A model generated the notes under the pieces. That model was not told the origin of the DNA and ran no database searches. It worked only from the letters and a program-made list of their open reading frames with translations. The position numbers and the translations under genes are program-made. Shown here piece by piece: positions 34,067-44,494 of a stretch of 64,000 nucleotides of DNA (within the stretch, counting starts at the first letter, position 1; each line of letters begins with the position of its first letter). Source of the stretch: Herminiimonas contaminans (GTDB taxonomy: Bacteria; Pseudomonadota; Gammaproteobacteria; Burkholderiales; Burkholderiaceae_D); the NCBI RefSeq assembly GCF_015645465.1, contig NZ_JADOEL010000019.1, positions 1-64,000 on the forward strand, written 5' to 3'.

Positions 34067-35430
34067 TGCTGCTGCAAACCATACTCGCATTTGCCGTCGT
34101 ACTCGGCGTACTGGTGATCGTGCATGAGCTCGGTCATTACCTGGTTGCGCGTTGGTGTGGCGTCAAGGTACTGCGTTTCTCGGTGGGTATGGGCAAGGTG
34201 GTTTACTCGCGCCGCTTTGGCGCTGACCAGACCGAGTGGGCGGTTTCCATCCTGCCGCTGGGTGGTTACGTCAAGATGCTGGATGCGCGGGATGAAGATC
34301 TGGACGATATCTCGCCAGAGGATATGAAGCGCGAATTCACCCGCCAGTCGGTATGGCGCCGGATCGCGATAGTAGCGGCTGGCCCGATCGCCAATTTCCT
34401 GCTGGCTATTGCCGTGTTTGCCGGCTTGTATAGCTATGGCATTCCTGAACCTGCACCCAAGCTGCGCGCACCAGCCGAGAAATCGGTGGCGTATCAGGCT
34501 GGTTTGCGCGGTAATGAGCTGGTTACCTCGGTGAATGGCGAGGCAGTACAAATCTGGAACGACTTGCGCTGGCAAATGGTGCAGTCCGTCATCAATAAGC
34601 AGCCAGTCCGACTGGAAGTGGAAACCCCGGTAGCCGGATCTCCGGATGCAAAGAACATTCAGACCGTGACGCTGCCGGTCGACAGCATTTCCCCAAATGA
34701 ACTGGAAGGTGACTTTCTCGGCAAGCTCGGGATAGACCTGGCGCGTCCGCCAGCGATCCTGGGACAGGTCGTGCCTGACGGTCCGGCCATGAAGGCTGGC
34801 TTGCAAAAGGGTGACCAGGTGCTGCGTGTGAATGGTGCGCCTGTGGCCGATGGTTTGGCCTTGGTAGAGCTGGTGCGTGCCTCACCGGGGAAAAGTCTTG
34901 AACTCGATTTGCTGCGGAATGGCCAGCCTTTGAGCCTACGTGTGGTGCCGGAAGAGGTGAATACAGACGGCCAGGTTTTTGGCCGCATCAAGGTCGAAGT
35001 ACCGATGGCACCGGACATGGTAGTGGCCCATCATTCGCTGTTTTCAGCCTTGCTGAAGGGCGTACAGAAAACCTGGGATACCAGTGTTTTGACGATCAAA
35101 ATGGTCGGCAAAATGATCATCGGTGAGGTTTCCTGGAAAAACGTGACCGGACCGATTACGATTGCCGATTATGCAGGGCAGACTGCCCGTATCGGCTGGA
35201 TCAGTTACCTGAGCTTTATCGCCTTTGTCAGCATCAGTCTGGGCGTGATGAATCTGCTACCTATCCCAGTGTTGGATGGGGGGCTTTTGCTGTATTATGC
35301 TGTGGAAGTTTTAACAGGTCGTCCAGTCTCGGAGCGCTTTGGTGCAATCGCCCAGCGTGCAGGTATAGGGATTTTAATGACCTTGATGCTGGTAGCAGTC
35401 TTTAATGATATCAATCGCCTGATCTCCTAG
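34063..35430 (+). CDS. rseP: RIP zinc metalloprotease RseP
   Basis: A 455-residue inner-membrane site-2 protease that cleaves anti-sigma factors in the envelope stress response and clears signal peptides. The zinc motif is [14 protein letters not shown] near residue 20. Two PDZ regions lie between about residues 115 and 300. The second active-site part is [19 protein letters not shown]. It precedes bamA by 56 nt, as in most proteobacteria. Confidence 0.97.
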   Translation: MMLLQTILAFAVVLGVLVIVHELGHYLVARWCGVKVLRFSVGMGKVVYSRRFGADQTEWAVSILPLGGYVKMLDARDEDLDDISPEDMKREFTRQSVWRRIAIVAAGPIANFLLAIAVFAGLYSYGIPEPAPKLRAPAEKSVAYQAGLRGNELVTSVNGEAVQIWNDLRWQMVQSVINKQPVRLEVETPVAGSPDAKNIQTVTLPVDSISPNELEGDFLGKLGIDLARPPAILGQVVPDGPAMKAGLQKGDQVLRVNGAPVADGLALVELVRASPGKSLELDLLRNGQPLSLRVVPEEVNTDGQVFGRIKVEVPMAPDMVVAHHSLFSALLKGVQKTWDTSVLTIKMVGKMIIGEVSWKNVTGPITIADYAGQTARIGWISYLSFIAFVSISLGVMNLLPIPVLDGGLLLYYAVEVLTGRPVSERFGAIAQRAGIGILMTLMLVAVFNDINRLIS

Positions 35431-35486
35431 GGATGCAAGCCTTTTTCAGACCAAGGTCTGACTAGTACAACCATTTACGATAGCCA

Positions 35487-37883
35487 ATGAAATTATATTC
35501 AGAGCTTTACTCCTTGCCGGTATTTCCCCGTCGTCTTATCGCTGTTGCTGCCTTCGCGCTGTGCTCGGGCTATGTGCACGCGGCCGATCCTTTCACTGTT
35601 AAAGACATCCGGGTCGAAGGTATTCAACGTACCGAAGCCGGTACCGTGTTCAGCTACCTGCCGGTACGTGTAGGCGAAACATTCACCGATGACAAAGGTG
35701 CGGCAGCGATTAAAGCTTTGTATGCAACCGGCTTCTTCAAGGACGTACGGATAGAAGTGGAAGGCGATGTGCTGGTGGTGTTTGTTGAAGAACGTCCGGC
35801 GATTGCCAGCGTGGAGTTCACCGGCACCAAGGAATTTGAAAAAGACCAGTTGACCAAAGCGCTGAAAGAAATCGGCGTAGGCGAATCGCGTATTTATGAC
35901 AAGGCGCTGGTGGATCGTGCTGAACAGGAATTGAAGCGTCAGTACCTGTCGCGCGGCCTGTACGGTGTACAGATCACGACGACCGTAACGCCGCTGGAGC
36001 GTAACCGTGTCTCTGTAACCTTTGCAGTGGATGAAGGTGAACCGGCACGTATCAAGAACATTAATATCATCGGCAACAAGGCATTCAGCGAAAAAGAACT
36101 GATCAGTTTGCTGGCCTTGCGTACACCCGGCTGGTTTACCTGGTACTCAAAAGCCGATCAATATTCGAAGCAAAAGCTGGCTGGCGATATCGAGACCCTC
36201 AAGTCTTACTACCTGAACCGCGGTTACCTCGAGATGCAAATCGAATCGACGCAAGTCTCGATCACACCGGACAAGAAAGATATCTTCATCACCATCAATA
36301 TCAAGGAAGGTGACAAGTTCAATGTGTCTGACATTAAGCTGGAAGGCGAAATGCTGGGACGTGAAGCTGAGCTGAGTTCGCTGGTGCAATTGAAGAAAGG
36401 TGATGTGTTCTCCGGCGAGAAACTGACTGCCAGCACCAAGAACATTTCTGATCGCCTGGGTAACTTCGGCTATGCGTTTGCAAACGTGAACGCGAACCCG
36501 CAAGTTGATCGTGAGAAGAAAGAAGTTGCCTTCACTATCATGATTGATCCGGGTAAGCGCGTATACGTACGTAACATCAACATCAGCGGCAATACCAAAA
36601 CCCGCGATGAAGTTATCCGTCGTGAAATGCGCCAGTTTGAAAATTCCTGGTACGACGCTGAAAAAATTAAATTGTCGCGTGACCGTATCGATCGTCTGGA
36701 TTACTTCAATGACGTAACGGTCGAAACACCAGACGTGGCAGGCAAGACCGACCAGGTTGATGTCAACATCGGCGTCACCGAGAAGCCTACCGGTAACATT
36801 ATGCTGGGTGCGGGTTTCTCTAGTGCGGATAAATTGTCGCTGAGTGGTGGTGTGAACCAGGCGAATGCTTTCGGTAGCGGTAATACCGTCGGTGTGAACG
36901 TCAACACCAGCCGTCTGAACCGTACCATTGCCTTGTCCAGCACCAATCCGTATTTCACGGATGATGGTATCAGCCGCAGCTACGAGGTTTTCCTGCGTAC
37001 TACGCGTCCGCCTACCATCAATACTGGTGATTATCGTATTCGTACTACTGGTGCAAACATCAAGTTCGGTGTGCCCTTTACTGAATATGACACTGTATTT
37101 TTTGGTGTCGGCGTGGAACGTACTGAGGTACAAACTTATAGCGGTGTGACGAACTATAACGATAGTCCAGAGGTCTATAAGCGGTATGTTGATAGCATCA
37201 ATAATGTTGCTAATGATGTTAATAATCCAAACAGTGCTTTCTCGCAAGGAGTGCATAACGCTTCTACTACTGGTTTGCCTTTGACTGCGGCATGGCAGCG
37301 CGACAATCGGGATAGTGCTTTGGTGCCTACCCGCGGTCGTTATCAACGTGCTAATTTTGAGTTTTCGCCTGCAGGGGATGCAAATTACTATCGTGCAACT
37401 TATCAACACCAGTATTTCAAACCATTGTTTACGAATGTAACTTTGGCGCTGAACGGTGAGATTAACTACGGTAAAGGTCTGGGCGGTAAAAACTACCCGA
37501 TTTTCAAAAACTTCTACGGTGGTGGTATTGGTTCGGTGCGTGGCTATGAAAGTTCGTCGCTGGGACCTAAGGCAGGTAACGGCGATCCGTTGGGTGGCTC
37601 GTCTCGTATTATCATGAATGCGGAATTGCAATTGCCATTCCCGGGTTCAGGTATAGATCGCAGCTTGCGCTGGTTTACCTTCTTTGATGCGGGTAACGTT
37701 TATGCTGATGGATTTGGCGGTGGTGGCTTGAAAACTTCGGCGGGCGTGGGTCTGAGCTGGGTTTCGCCTATCGGTCCGCTCAAATTGAGCTTCGGTAAGG
37801 CCTTGAATGCGACTACTTCCGGCACGGCTCAGGAAAAAGATCGCACGCAAGCCTTCCAGTTCCAGCTGGGTACAGGTTTCTGA
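35487..37883 (+). CDS. bamA: Outer membrane protein assembly factor BamA
   Basis: A 798-residue Omp85 protein, the core of the BAM machine. An N-terminal signal peptide (AVAAFALCSGYVHAAD region) is followed by five POTRA domains to about residue 430, then a 16-strand beta-barrel ending in Phe (FQLGTGF). GGIGSVRGYESSSLGP is the conserved lid-loop region with the VRGYE-type motif. Codons between about 37080 and 37430 are AT-richer than in the rest, within the barrel part. The skp gene follows 51 nt later. Confidence 0.97.
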   Translation: MKLYSELYSLPVFPRRLIAVAAFALCSGYVHAADPFTVKDIRVEGIQRTEAGTVFSYLPVRVGETFTDDKGAAAIKALYATGFFKDVRIEVEGDVLVVFVEERPAIASVEFTGTKEFEKDQLTKALKEIGVGESRIYDKALVDRAEQELKRQYLSRGLYGVQITTTVTPLERNRVSVTFAVDEGEPARIKNINIIGNKAFSEKELISLLALRTPGWFTWYSKADQYSKQKLAGDIETLKSYYLNRGYLEMQIESTQVSITPDKKDIFITINIKEGDKFNVSDIKLEGEMLGREAELSSLVQLKKGDVFSGEKLTASTKNISDRLGNFGYAFANVNANPQVDREKKEVAFTIMIDPGKRVYVRNINISGNTKTRDEVIRREMRQFENSWYDAEKIKLSRDRIDRLDYFNDVTVETPDVAGKTDQVDVNIGVTEKPTGNIMLGAGFSSADKLSLSGGVNQANAFGSGNTVGVNVNTSRLNRTIALSSTNPYFTDDGISRSYEVFLRTTRPPTINTGDYRIRTTGANIKFGVPFTEYDTVFFGVGVERTEVQTYSGVTNYNDSPEVYKRYVDSINNVANDVNNPNSAFSQGVHNASTTGLPLTAAWQRDNRDSALVPTRGRYQRANFEFSPAGDANYYRATYQHQYFKPLFTNVTLALNGEINYGKGLGGKNYPIFKNFYGGGIGSVRGYESSSLGPKAGNGDPLGGSSRIIMNAELQLPFPGSGIDRSLRWFTFFDAGNVYADGFGGGGLKTSAGVGLSWVSPIGPLKLSFGKALNATTSGTAQEKDRTQAFQFQLGTGF

Positions 37884-37934
37884 TCGCTTGAGGCATAATA
37901 GGCGGTCGATATTAAATTTGAAACACGGAGAATT

Positions 37935-38456
37935 ATGTTGAAGTCCTTCATTAAATCGTCAGTAGTCTCCAAAGGCGTGGCAGTTCTTGCCGCTGGATTG
38001 TGTTTTGTTTCCGTAGCGCAAGCGCAGGAAACTCGCATCGGTTTCATCAGCACCGAGCGTGTATTCCGCGAAGCGGCGCCTTACAAGGCGGCACAAGTCA
38101 AACTGGAACAAGAGTTCGCCAAGCGCCAGAAAGAATTGCAAGACATGGCAAATCGCCTGAAGAACCTGGCCGACAAGTTCGACAAGGATGCACCGGTATT
38201 GTCGGATTCGGAACGTGCGAAGCGTCAACGCGAATTGGCAGATCTGGATAAAGAGTTCCAGCGTAACCAACGTGAGTTCAAGGAAGACTTGAACCAGCGT
38301 CGTAACGAGGAAACTGCCAGCGCGATCGAACGTACCAATAAAGTGATCAAGCAAATCGCTGAAGCAGAAAAATACGATATCGTGTTGCAGGAAGCGGCTT
38401 ATGTCAGTCCGCGTATCGACATCACCGATAAAGTAATCAAAGCGCTGGGCAAATAA
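37935..38456 (+). CDS. skp: Periplasmic chaperone Skp (OmpH)
   Basis: A 173-residue periplasmic protein with a signal peptide (GVAVLAAGLCFVSVAQAQ). The long charged helical hairpin between about residues 55 and 140 forms the jellyfish arms of the Skp trimer. IGFISTERVFREAAPYKAA is the family start of the mature part. It holds unfolded outer-membrane proteins for BamA, encoded just upstream. Confidence 0.93.
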   Translation: MLKSFIKSSVVSKGVAVLAAGLCFVSVAQAQETRIGFISTERVFREAAPYKAAQVKLEQEFAKRQKELQDMANRLKNLADKFDKDAPVLSDSERAKRQRELADLDKEFQRNQREFKEDLNQRRNEETASAIERTNKVIKQIAEAEKYDIVLQEAAYVSPRIDITDKVIKALGK

Positions 38457-38471
38457 AATAAAAAGGCAACG

Positions 38472-39524
38472 ATGAGCACTCGGCTGGGAGATTTAGTCGA
38501 ACGCTTGGGGGGCCGGTTGATAGGCGATGCGGACATACAGGTTGTCGGCATCGCACCGTTAAACGATGCTGACGCATCGCACATCACGTTTCTTTCCAAT
38601 CCCAAGTTCAGAGGGCAGGCCGCGCAAACGCACGCGGCCGCTTTAATTTTGTCTGCTGCAGACGATGAGATCGTGGCGGCTGACTATAAGGGCGCGCGTA
38701 TCGTCACGGCGAATCCTTACGCCTACTTTGCACGGGCGGCGCAGTATTTCGCCAGTTTGCACGCGCATGTCGCGCCCGTCGGCATACATCCGAGTGCTGC
38801 GGTCGATCCGACTGCGCAAATCGCAGCCAGTGCGTCCATTGGCCCCTTTGTCACGGTAGAGGCGGGCGGGGTGATCGAAGAAGGCTGCGTGGTCGATGCA
38901 GGCTGTTTTATCGGTCGTGACGCCCACCTCGGTGCCAACACCCATTTCTATCCGCGTGTCAGCTTCCTGGCTGGTTGCCGGATAGGGGCGCGCGGCGTTA
39001 TCCATTCCGGCGCGGTGATAGGCGCAGATGGCTTCGGTTTTGCCAATGAGGGCGGGATCTATATCAAGATTCCGCAGACCGGCGCCGTCAGGATAGGCGA
39101 CGATGTGGAAATCGGCGCCAATACCTCGATAGACCGCGGCGCGCTGGCAGATACCGTGATTGAAGATGGCGTCAAACTTGATAACCAGATCCAGATCGGT
39201 CATAACTGTCATATCGGCGCGCATACGGCGATGGCTGGCTGTGTTGGCGTAGCTGGCAGTGCCATCATCGGGAAATACTGTACTTTCGGTGGAGCGGCGA
39301 TGGTGCTGGGGCATTTGACCATCGCTGATCGTGTGCATATCTCGTCCGGTAGTATGGTGTCGCGTTCTATCCATGAACCAGGGCAATACACGGGTTTTTA
39401 TCCATTGGCGAAGAATGCCGACTGGGAAAAATCTGCGGTCATCGTGCGCAATTTGGCGACGATGCGTGAGAAAATCCGCGAATTAGAAAAAACTATTAAA
39501 TCGCTAGGCGACAAATCAGAATGA
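38472..39524 (+). CDS. lpxD: UDP-3-O-acyl-glucosamine N-acyltransferase
   Basis: A 350-residue enzyme of lipid A synthesis that adds the second acyl chain. An N-terminal uridine-binding domain ([20 protein letters not shown]) precedes a left-handed beta-helix of hexapeptide repeats. The catalytic histidine lies in [11 protein letters not shown]. The stop overlaps the fabZ start (ATGA). Confidence 0.96.
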   Translation: MSTRLGDLVERLGGRLIGDADIQVVGIAPLNDADASHITFLSNPKFRGQAAQTHAAALILSAADDEIVAADYKGARIVTANPYAYFARAAQYFASLHAHVAPVGIHPSAAVDPTAQIAASASIGPFVTVEAGGVIEEGCVVDAGCFIGRDAHLGANTHFYPRVSFLAGCRIGARGVIHSGAVIGADGFGFANEGGIYIKIPQTGAVRIGDDVEIGANTSIDRGALADTVIEDGVKLDNQIQIGHNCHIGAHTAMAGCVGVAGSAIIGKYCTFGGAAMVLGHLTIADRVHISSGSMVSRSIHEPGQYTGFYPLAKNADWEKSAVIVRNLATMREKIRELEKTIKSLGDKSE

Positions 39525-40006
39525 ATACCACAGTAAACAAAACACTCGACATCAATCAGATCAAGCAATACCTGCCGCATCGCTATCCTTTGCTGCTGGT
39601 TGATCGCGTGTTGAACTGGGAGTCGGGCAAGTCGATTACCGCGATTAAGAACGTTACCGTCAATGAAGAATTCTTCAACGGTCACTTCCCGCACAAACCA
39701 GTCATGCCAGGCGTGCTGATGATAGAAGCGCTGGCACAAACTGCCGCCTTGCTGTCCTTCCTGACCATGGGCCAAAAACCAGATGACAATAGCGTGGTCT
39801 ATTTCATCGGTATCGACGGTGCACGCTTCAAGCGTCCGGTGGAGCCAGGCGACCAGTTGAAAATGGAAGTTGAAATCCTGCGCAATGCGCGCGGTATCTG
39901 GAAATACAAAGCGACCGGCTCGGTCGACGGTCAGCTGGCGCTGGAAGCAGAACTGATGTGCACCATGCGCACGATTAACGATGCGAGCCCGGCTGCGGGG
40001 CAGTAA
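39521..40006 (+). CDS. fabZ: 3-hydroxyacyl-ACP dehydratase FabZ
   Basis: A 161-residue hot-dog fold dehydratase of fatty acid elongation. [14 protein letters not shown] and [20 protein letters not shown] carry the catalytic histidine and glutamate region. It competes with LpxA and LpxD for the same hydroxyacyl-ACP pool, which may explain the shared operon. The stop overlaps the lpxA start by one base. Confidence 0.96.
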   Translation: MNTTVNKTLDINQIKQYLPHRYPLLLVDRVLNWESGKSITAIKNVTVNEEFFNGHFPHKPVMPGVLMIEALAQTAALLSFLTMGQKPDDNSVVYFIGIDGARFKRPVEPGDQLKMEVEILRNARGIWKYKATGSVDGQLALEAELMCTMRTINDASPAAGQ

Positions 40007-40794
40007 TGTCATTGATCCATCCAACCGCGATTGTTGATCCCAAGGCTCAACTCGACGCTACCGTCGAGGTCGGTGCCTACACCGTCATTGGTCCGGACGT
40101 CGTCATCGGCGCGGGTAGCAAGATTGGTCCGCATGTGGTGATCGAAGGGCATACCACTATCGGTGCCGATAATAAGATTTTCCAGTTTGCCTCCATCGGT
40201 GCCGCACCGCAGGACAAGAAGTACGCGGGTGAACCGACATTGCTGACCATCGGTGATCGCAATACCATCCGTGAATTTGTCACCATCAATCTGGGCACTA
40301 CGCAGGACGTCGGCATTACCCGCCTGGGTAGTGATAACTGGATCATGGCGTATGTGCACATCGCGCATGACTGCCAGCTCGGTGACAACATCATTCTGGC
40401 CAACAATGCGACCCTGGCCGGTCATGTCCACCTGGAAGACTGGGTATTCCTCGGCGGCTTCACGTCGGTACATCAATTCTGCCGCATAGGCGCACACGCG
40501 ATGACGGCGTTTACGGCTGCCGTCAGCCAGGATGTGCCGCCATTTGTCACTGCGGCTGGCAATCGCGCGGTACCGGCGGGTATCAATAGCGAAGGCCTGA
40601 AGCGTCGCGGTTTCAGCAGTGAGCAAATCATGGCCATCAAACGCGGCTATAAAACGATCTACCGCTCCGGCTTGCCGTTGGACGAGGCCAAACAAGCCTT
40701 GCAGGCAGAAGAAACCAAATCGCCGGACGCAGCACCGTATCTGCGCCAGTTACGCGAATTCATAGAAGCATCCCCTCGTGGCATCATCCGTTAA
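40006..40794 (+). CDS. lpxA: UDP-N-acetylglucosamine acyltransferase
   Basis: A 262-residue first enzyme of lipid A synthesis. It has left-handed beta-helix repeats from residue 1 and a C-terminal helical domain. The catalytic histidine is in [34 protein letters not shown] is a conserved block. Its end overlaps the GTG start of lpxB by 17 nt. Confidence 0.96.
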   Translation: MSLIHPTAIVDPKAQLDATVEVGAYTVIGPDVVIGAGSKIGPHVVIEGHTTIGADNKIFQFASIGAAPQDKKYAGEPTLLTIGDRNTIREFVTINLGTTQDVGITRLGSDNWIMAYVHIAHDCQLGDNIILANNATLAGHVHLEDWVFLGGFTSVHQFCRIGAHAMTAFTAAVSQDVPPFVTAAGNRAVPAGINSEGLKRRGFSSEQIMAIKRGYKTIYRSGLPLDEAKQALQAEETKSPDAAPYLRQLREFIEASPRGIIR

Positions 40795-41977
40795 CAGCAC
40801 TGGAAGCATCGCCGGCAGCACGGCCATCGCCATGGTCGCCGGTGAAACCTCCGGTGATTTGTTGGCAGGTCGTTTGTTATCCGGTTTGCGTCCGCACATG
40901 CCGGACGCGTATATGCACGGCATTGGCGGTCCGCACATGGCACAGCATGGCTTTGTCAGTGACTTCCCGATGGAGAAGCTGTCGGTGCGTGGCTTGTTCG
41001 AAGTCCTCGCGCACTACCGTGAAATCAAGGGCATACAAGTCGCCTTGCGTGACCAGTTGCTGGCAGAAAAACCAGCGGTATTCATAGGCGTGGATGCGCC
41101 TGACTTCAACCTCGGCCTGGAAGCACAACTCAAGAGTGCCGGTATTCCAACCATGCATTTCATCGGCCCGTCGATCTGGGCCTGGCGCGGTGGCCGCATC
41201 AAGAAAATCGCACGCGCAGCTTCGCATATGCTGGTGATCTTCCCGTTCGAGGAAGAGATCTATCGCAAGGCGGGCATACCCGCGACTTACGTCGGCCATC
41301 CGCTGGCACAAGTGATCCCGATGGAACCGGATCAGGCTGGTGCGCGCACTATGCTGGACTTGCCGGCTACAGCGCCGGTGGTGGCTATCTTGCCGGGTAG
41401 CCGCATGTCCGAGTTGAAATACAACGCGGTGGCTTTTGTCGCGGCGGCAAAGATACTGCTGCAACGCGATCCAAACCTGCGCATCATCGCGCCGATGGCA
41501 GGAGCGGCGCAGCGCCGCTATTTTGAAGAATTGATCGCACAAGCCGGTTTGCAAGACGTACCTGTGCAGATACTGGATGGACAATCGCATCGCGCACTGG
41601 CTGCGGCTGATGCGGTATTGGTTGCTTCTGGCACCGCCTCGCTCGAAGTCGCGCTGTTCAAGCGGCCTATGGTGATCGCATACAAGATGATGAGTGCGTC
41701 ATGGCACATCTTGCGTCATATGGCTTACCAGCCGTGGATCGGTTTGCCTAACATCCTGGCGCGGGAATTCCTGGTGCCGGAGTTGTTGCAGGATGCAGCG
41801 ACGCCGCAAGCACTGGCGGATGCACTATGGCCGCAATTGCAGGACAGCGCCTTGCGTGAACGCCTGCAGCGTCGCTTTACCGAAATGCACCATAGCCTGT
41901 TGCGCGACACGGCGGGAGAGAGCGCACGTGCGGTCATCGAATTGATAGAGCAATCACGCAGCGGCGGTCGCGTTTAA
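40778..41977 (+). CDS. lpxB: Lipid-A-disaccharide synthase
   Basis: A 399-residue GT-B glycosyltransferase that joins lipid X and UDP-diacyl-glucosamine. [18 protein letters not shown] is the family N-terminus, and [18 protein letters not shown] and [13 protein letters not shown] are typical. The first in-frame start is GTG 40778; a later start would shorten only the non-conserved first 18 residues. It ends the lipid A run. Confidence 0.95.
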   Translation: MASSVNSTGSIAGSTAIAMVAGETSGDLLAGRLLSGLRPHMPDAYMHGIGGPHMAQHGFVSDFPMEKLSVRGLFEVLAHYREIKGIQVALRDQLLAEKPAVFIGVDAPDFNLGLEAQLKSAGIPTMHFIGPSIWAWRGGRIKKIARAASHMLVIFPFEEEIYRKAGIPATYVGHPLAQVIPMEPDQAGARTMLDLPATAPVVAILPGSRMSELKYNAVAFVAAAKILLQRDPNLRIIAPMAGAAQRRYFEELIAQAGLQDVPVQILDGQSHRALAAADAVLVASGTASLEVALFKRPMVIAYKMMSASWHILRHMAYQPWIGLPNILAREFLVPELLQDAATPQALADALWPQLQDSALRERLQRRFTEMHHSLLRDTAGESARAVIELIEQSRSGGRV

Positions 41978-42015
41978 AGTTAACGCAAACCTGCGCAGTA
42001 CAAGAAAGCATCTCC

Positions 42016-42642
42016 GTGAAAAAAGAAGATCCCAACCTCTCATTGTTCAGCTTCATGGACGAGGACATCATTTGCGGTGTAGATGAAGCCGGACGTGGCC
42101 CGCTGGCCGGGCCGGTGTTTGCTGCTGCGGTTATCCTCGATCCGCAGCGACCAATAGACGGTTTGCGCGATTCCAAAAAACTGAGCGAAGCAAAGCGCGA
42201 TGCACTGGCACTCGATATCAAGCAATACGCAATGTCCTGGTCGATCGCGCAGTGCTCGGAAGAAGAAATCGATAGCCTGAATATCCTGCAGGCAACCATG
42301 CTGGCCATGCGTCGTGCGATCGAAGGTTTGCACGTCCTGCCGACGCTGGCACTGATAGATGGCAATCGTTGTCCGGTGACTTCGGTGCGTTCAGAAGCCA
42401 TCATCAAGGGTGACGATAAAGTGGCGGCAATTTCCGCTGCTTCCATCCTCGCCAAGACCGCGCGTGATCACGCGCTGGGTGTCTTGCATATCCAGTATCC
42501 ACATTACGCGTTTGATCAGCACAAAGGTTATCCGACCGCCTTGCATCTGGAGCGCTTGCGCGAACATGGCGTATCGCCGGTGCATCGCAAGTCCTACGCC
42601 CCGGTACGCGCCTTGCTCGGCGACGCAGCGAACAAACGCTGA
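42016..42642 (+). CDS. rnhB: Ribonuclease HII
   Basis: A 208-residue endonuclease that cuts RNA in RNA-DNA hybrids, including single ribonucleotides. Acidic active-site residues lie in [15 protein letters not shown] and [13 protein letters not shown] 42016 is the likely start. It lies 38 nt after lpxB. Confidence 0.95.
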   Translation: MKKEDPNLSLFSFMDEDIICGVDEAGRGPLAGPVFAAAVILDPQRPIDGLRDSKKLSEAKRDALALDIKQYAMSWSIAQCSEEEIDSLNILQATMLAMRRAIEGLHVLPTLALIDGNRCPVTSVRSEAIIKGDDKVAAISAASILAKTARDHALGVLHIQYPHYAFDQHKGYPTALHLERLREHGVSPVHRKSYAPVRALLGDAANKR

Positions 42643-42654
42643 GGTACATGTACG

Positions 42655-43452
42655 ATGACGATGAAAACCATATCCTCACGCGACAATCCGCTCTACAAAG
42701 AATTAAAGCATCTGGCTGGTAGTTCGCAGGCGCGGCGCAAGGCAGGCCGTACCTTGCTGGACGGCGTGCATCTGTGTGTGGCGTATCTGGAGAAGATGGG
42801 CTTGCCACCTCTGTGCATAGTCGGTGAAACGGCTTTGTTGAATGAAGAAGTGAGTGCGATCATTCAACAATGTAGCGATAGCCATACGCAGTGCATCGTC
42901 TTGCCGGATGCCTTGTTCCATGCCCTGAGCCAGGTTGAGCATGGCGTCGATATCCTGTTTGTGATCGATACGCCAGAGATACAGCAACCGTCGCGCCTGA
43001 CGCAATCGGCCGTGCTGCTCGACCGGGTACAAGACCCGGGCAACTTCGGCTCTATCGTGCGTAGTGCAGCGGCAGCCGGTATCAAGCAGGTCTACTGCAG
43101 CGCTGGAACCACTTTTGCGTGGTCACCGAAAGTATTGCGCGCGGGTATGGGCGCACATTTTTTGCTGGAGATATTCGAAGGTGTTGATCTGTCTGATCTG
43201 CTCGGGCGTGCCGACATCCCGGTGATCGCGACCAGTTCGCACGCTGACAAGCAACTCTATGAAGTGGATTTGCGTCAGCCTGTAGCATGGCTGTTCGGGC
43301 ATGAAGGGCAGGGCGTGGCTGACGATTTATTGGCTCGCGCCAGCTATCGCGTTTCGATTCCCCATCTGGGCGATATTGAATCCTTGAACGTAGCCGCCAG
43401 CTCCGCAGTCTGCTTCTTTGAACAGGTACGGCAGCAAACCTCGGCCAAGTAA
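42655..43452 (+). CDS. TrmH-family RNA 2'-O-methyltransferase
   Basis: A 265-residue SPOUT methyltransferase. An N-terminal substrate-binding domain (SRDNPLYKELKHLAGSSQAR) precedes the knotted SAM domain with LLDRVQDPGNFGSIVRSAA, WLFGHEGQGV and SIPHLGDIESLNVAASSAV. Whether it modifies rRNA or tRNA cannot be told from sequence. ATG 42655 and ATG 42661 are alternative starts. It ends 5 nt from the convergent ppsR gene, with no terminator between. Confidence 0.9.
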   Translation: MTMKTISSRDNPLYKELKHLAGSSQARRKAGRTLLDGVHLCVAYLEKMGLPPLCIVGETALLNEEVSAIIQQCSDSHTQCIVLPDALFHALSQVEHGVDILFVIDTPEIQQPSRLTQSAVLLDRVQDPGNFGSIVRSAAAAGIKQVYCSAGTTFAWSPKVLRAGMGAHFLLEIFEGVDLSDLLGRADIPVIATSSHADKQLYEVDLRQPVAWLFGHEGQGVADDLLARASYRVSIPHLGDIESLNVAASSAVCFFEQVRQQTSAK

Positions 43453-43457
43453 TTTCT

Positions 43458-44303
43458 TCAGTCGGGCCGCTGGTCCGATTTGATTTCCTGCAAAATCGTC
43501 GCCGCGATCTCTTCGATTGATTTGGTGGTCGACGACATCCAGCGTATCCCTTCGCGGCGCATCATCCGTTCCGCCTCATTAATCTCGTAACGGCAGTTTT
43601 GTAAGGCGGCATATTTGCTGCCGGGTAAGCGTTCGTTACGAATTTCCGCAAGCCGGTCTGCTGCAATCGATAGGCCAAAAATCTTGTGCTTGTATTCCTG
43701 CAATCCGCTCGGTAATTTGCCGCGTTCGAAATCGTCGGGTATCAAAGGATAGTTAGCTGCCTTGATGCCGTACTGCATCGCCAGGAACAGGCTGGTAGGT
43801 GTTTTTCCGGAGCGTGAGACGCCGACCAGGATGACATCGGCAGCAGATAAATTCTTGTGCGATTGGCCGTCATCATGCGCCAGCGAAAAGTTAATTGCCT
43901 CGATCCGGTTCTTGTATTCCTCTGAGTCCGTGCTGGTATGACTGCGGCCTATCGTGTGCGTCGATTTGACGCCCAGCTCCTGTTCCAGCGGCTCCACAAA
44001 AGTTTGAATTAAATCCATGTGCATCCCCTGGGATTGGCGCACAATGCTGGATAAATCGGATTTCACCAATGTGGAGAAAATGATAGGGCGCTGCCCGTCG
44101 GCAGCGAAAGTCTCGTTAATTTTCCGCAATGCATCATAAGCCTTGTCCGTCGTATCGATGAACGGTAAACGGACTTGTTTGAAGCGCATTTCAAACTGGG
44201 TTAACACCGAATGACCGAATGTTTCCGCTGTGATGCCCGTACCATCGGAGACAAAGAACACGGTGCGTGTGCTAGCCGGACTACGGTCTACAGGTTGGCT
44301 CAT
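43458..44303 (-). CDS. ppsR: PEP synthase regulatory protein (kinase-pyrophosphorylase)
   Basis: A 281-residue DUF299 protein that inactivates PEP synthase by ADP-dependent phosphorylation and reactivates it by phosphorolysis. The N-terminal block [18 protein letters not shown] and the P-loop [19 protein letters not shown] are family signatures. It is divergent from its target ppsA, with about 190 bp between, which supports the assignment. Confidence 0.93.
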   Translation of the reverse strand: MSQPVDRSPASTRTVFFVSDGTGITAETFGHSVLTQFEMRFKQVRLPFIDTTDKAYDALRKINETFAADGQRPIIFSTLVKSDLSSIVRQSQGMHMDLIQTFVEPLEQELGVKSTHTIGRSHTSTDSEEYKNRIEAINFSLAHDDGQSHKNLSAADVILVGVSRSGKTPTSLFLAMQYGIKAANYPLIPDDFERGKLPSGLQEYKHKIFGLSIAADRLAEIRNERLPGSKYAALQNCRYEINEAERMMRREGIRWMSSTTKSIEEIAATILQEIKSDQRPD

Positions 44304-44494
44304 GGGTTGGTGTAAGGATGCTGTAAGTTAAAAAAATGCTGCGCTGCAGTGCGAACTCGTAAGACTTTGGGTAAAATGTCGGCCAATTGCTCGAACATGT
44401 TACGGCCTTACTCGAAGAATAACAAAAACTGTTGCCTATCTGTCGCCTCATAAGGGCGTGCACGAAGATTTCTTTCATCAAAGCAGAGGTTGTT

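Noticed and set aside
36147-37631. 494-codon antisense frame within bamA
   Set aside because: A shadow of the bamA codon pattern; no recognisable domain and no plausible start.
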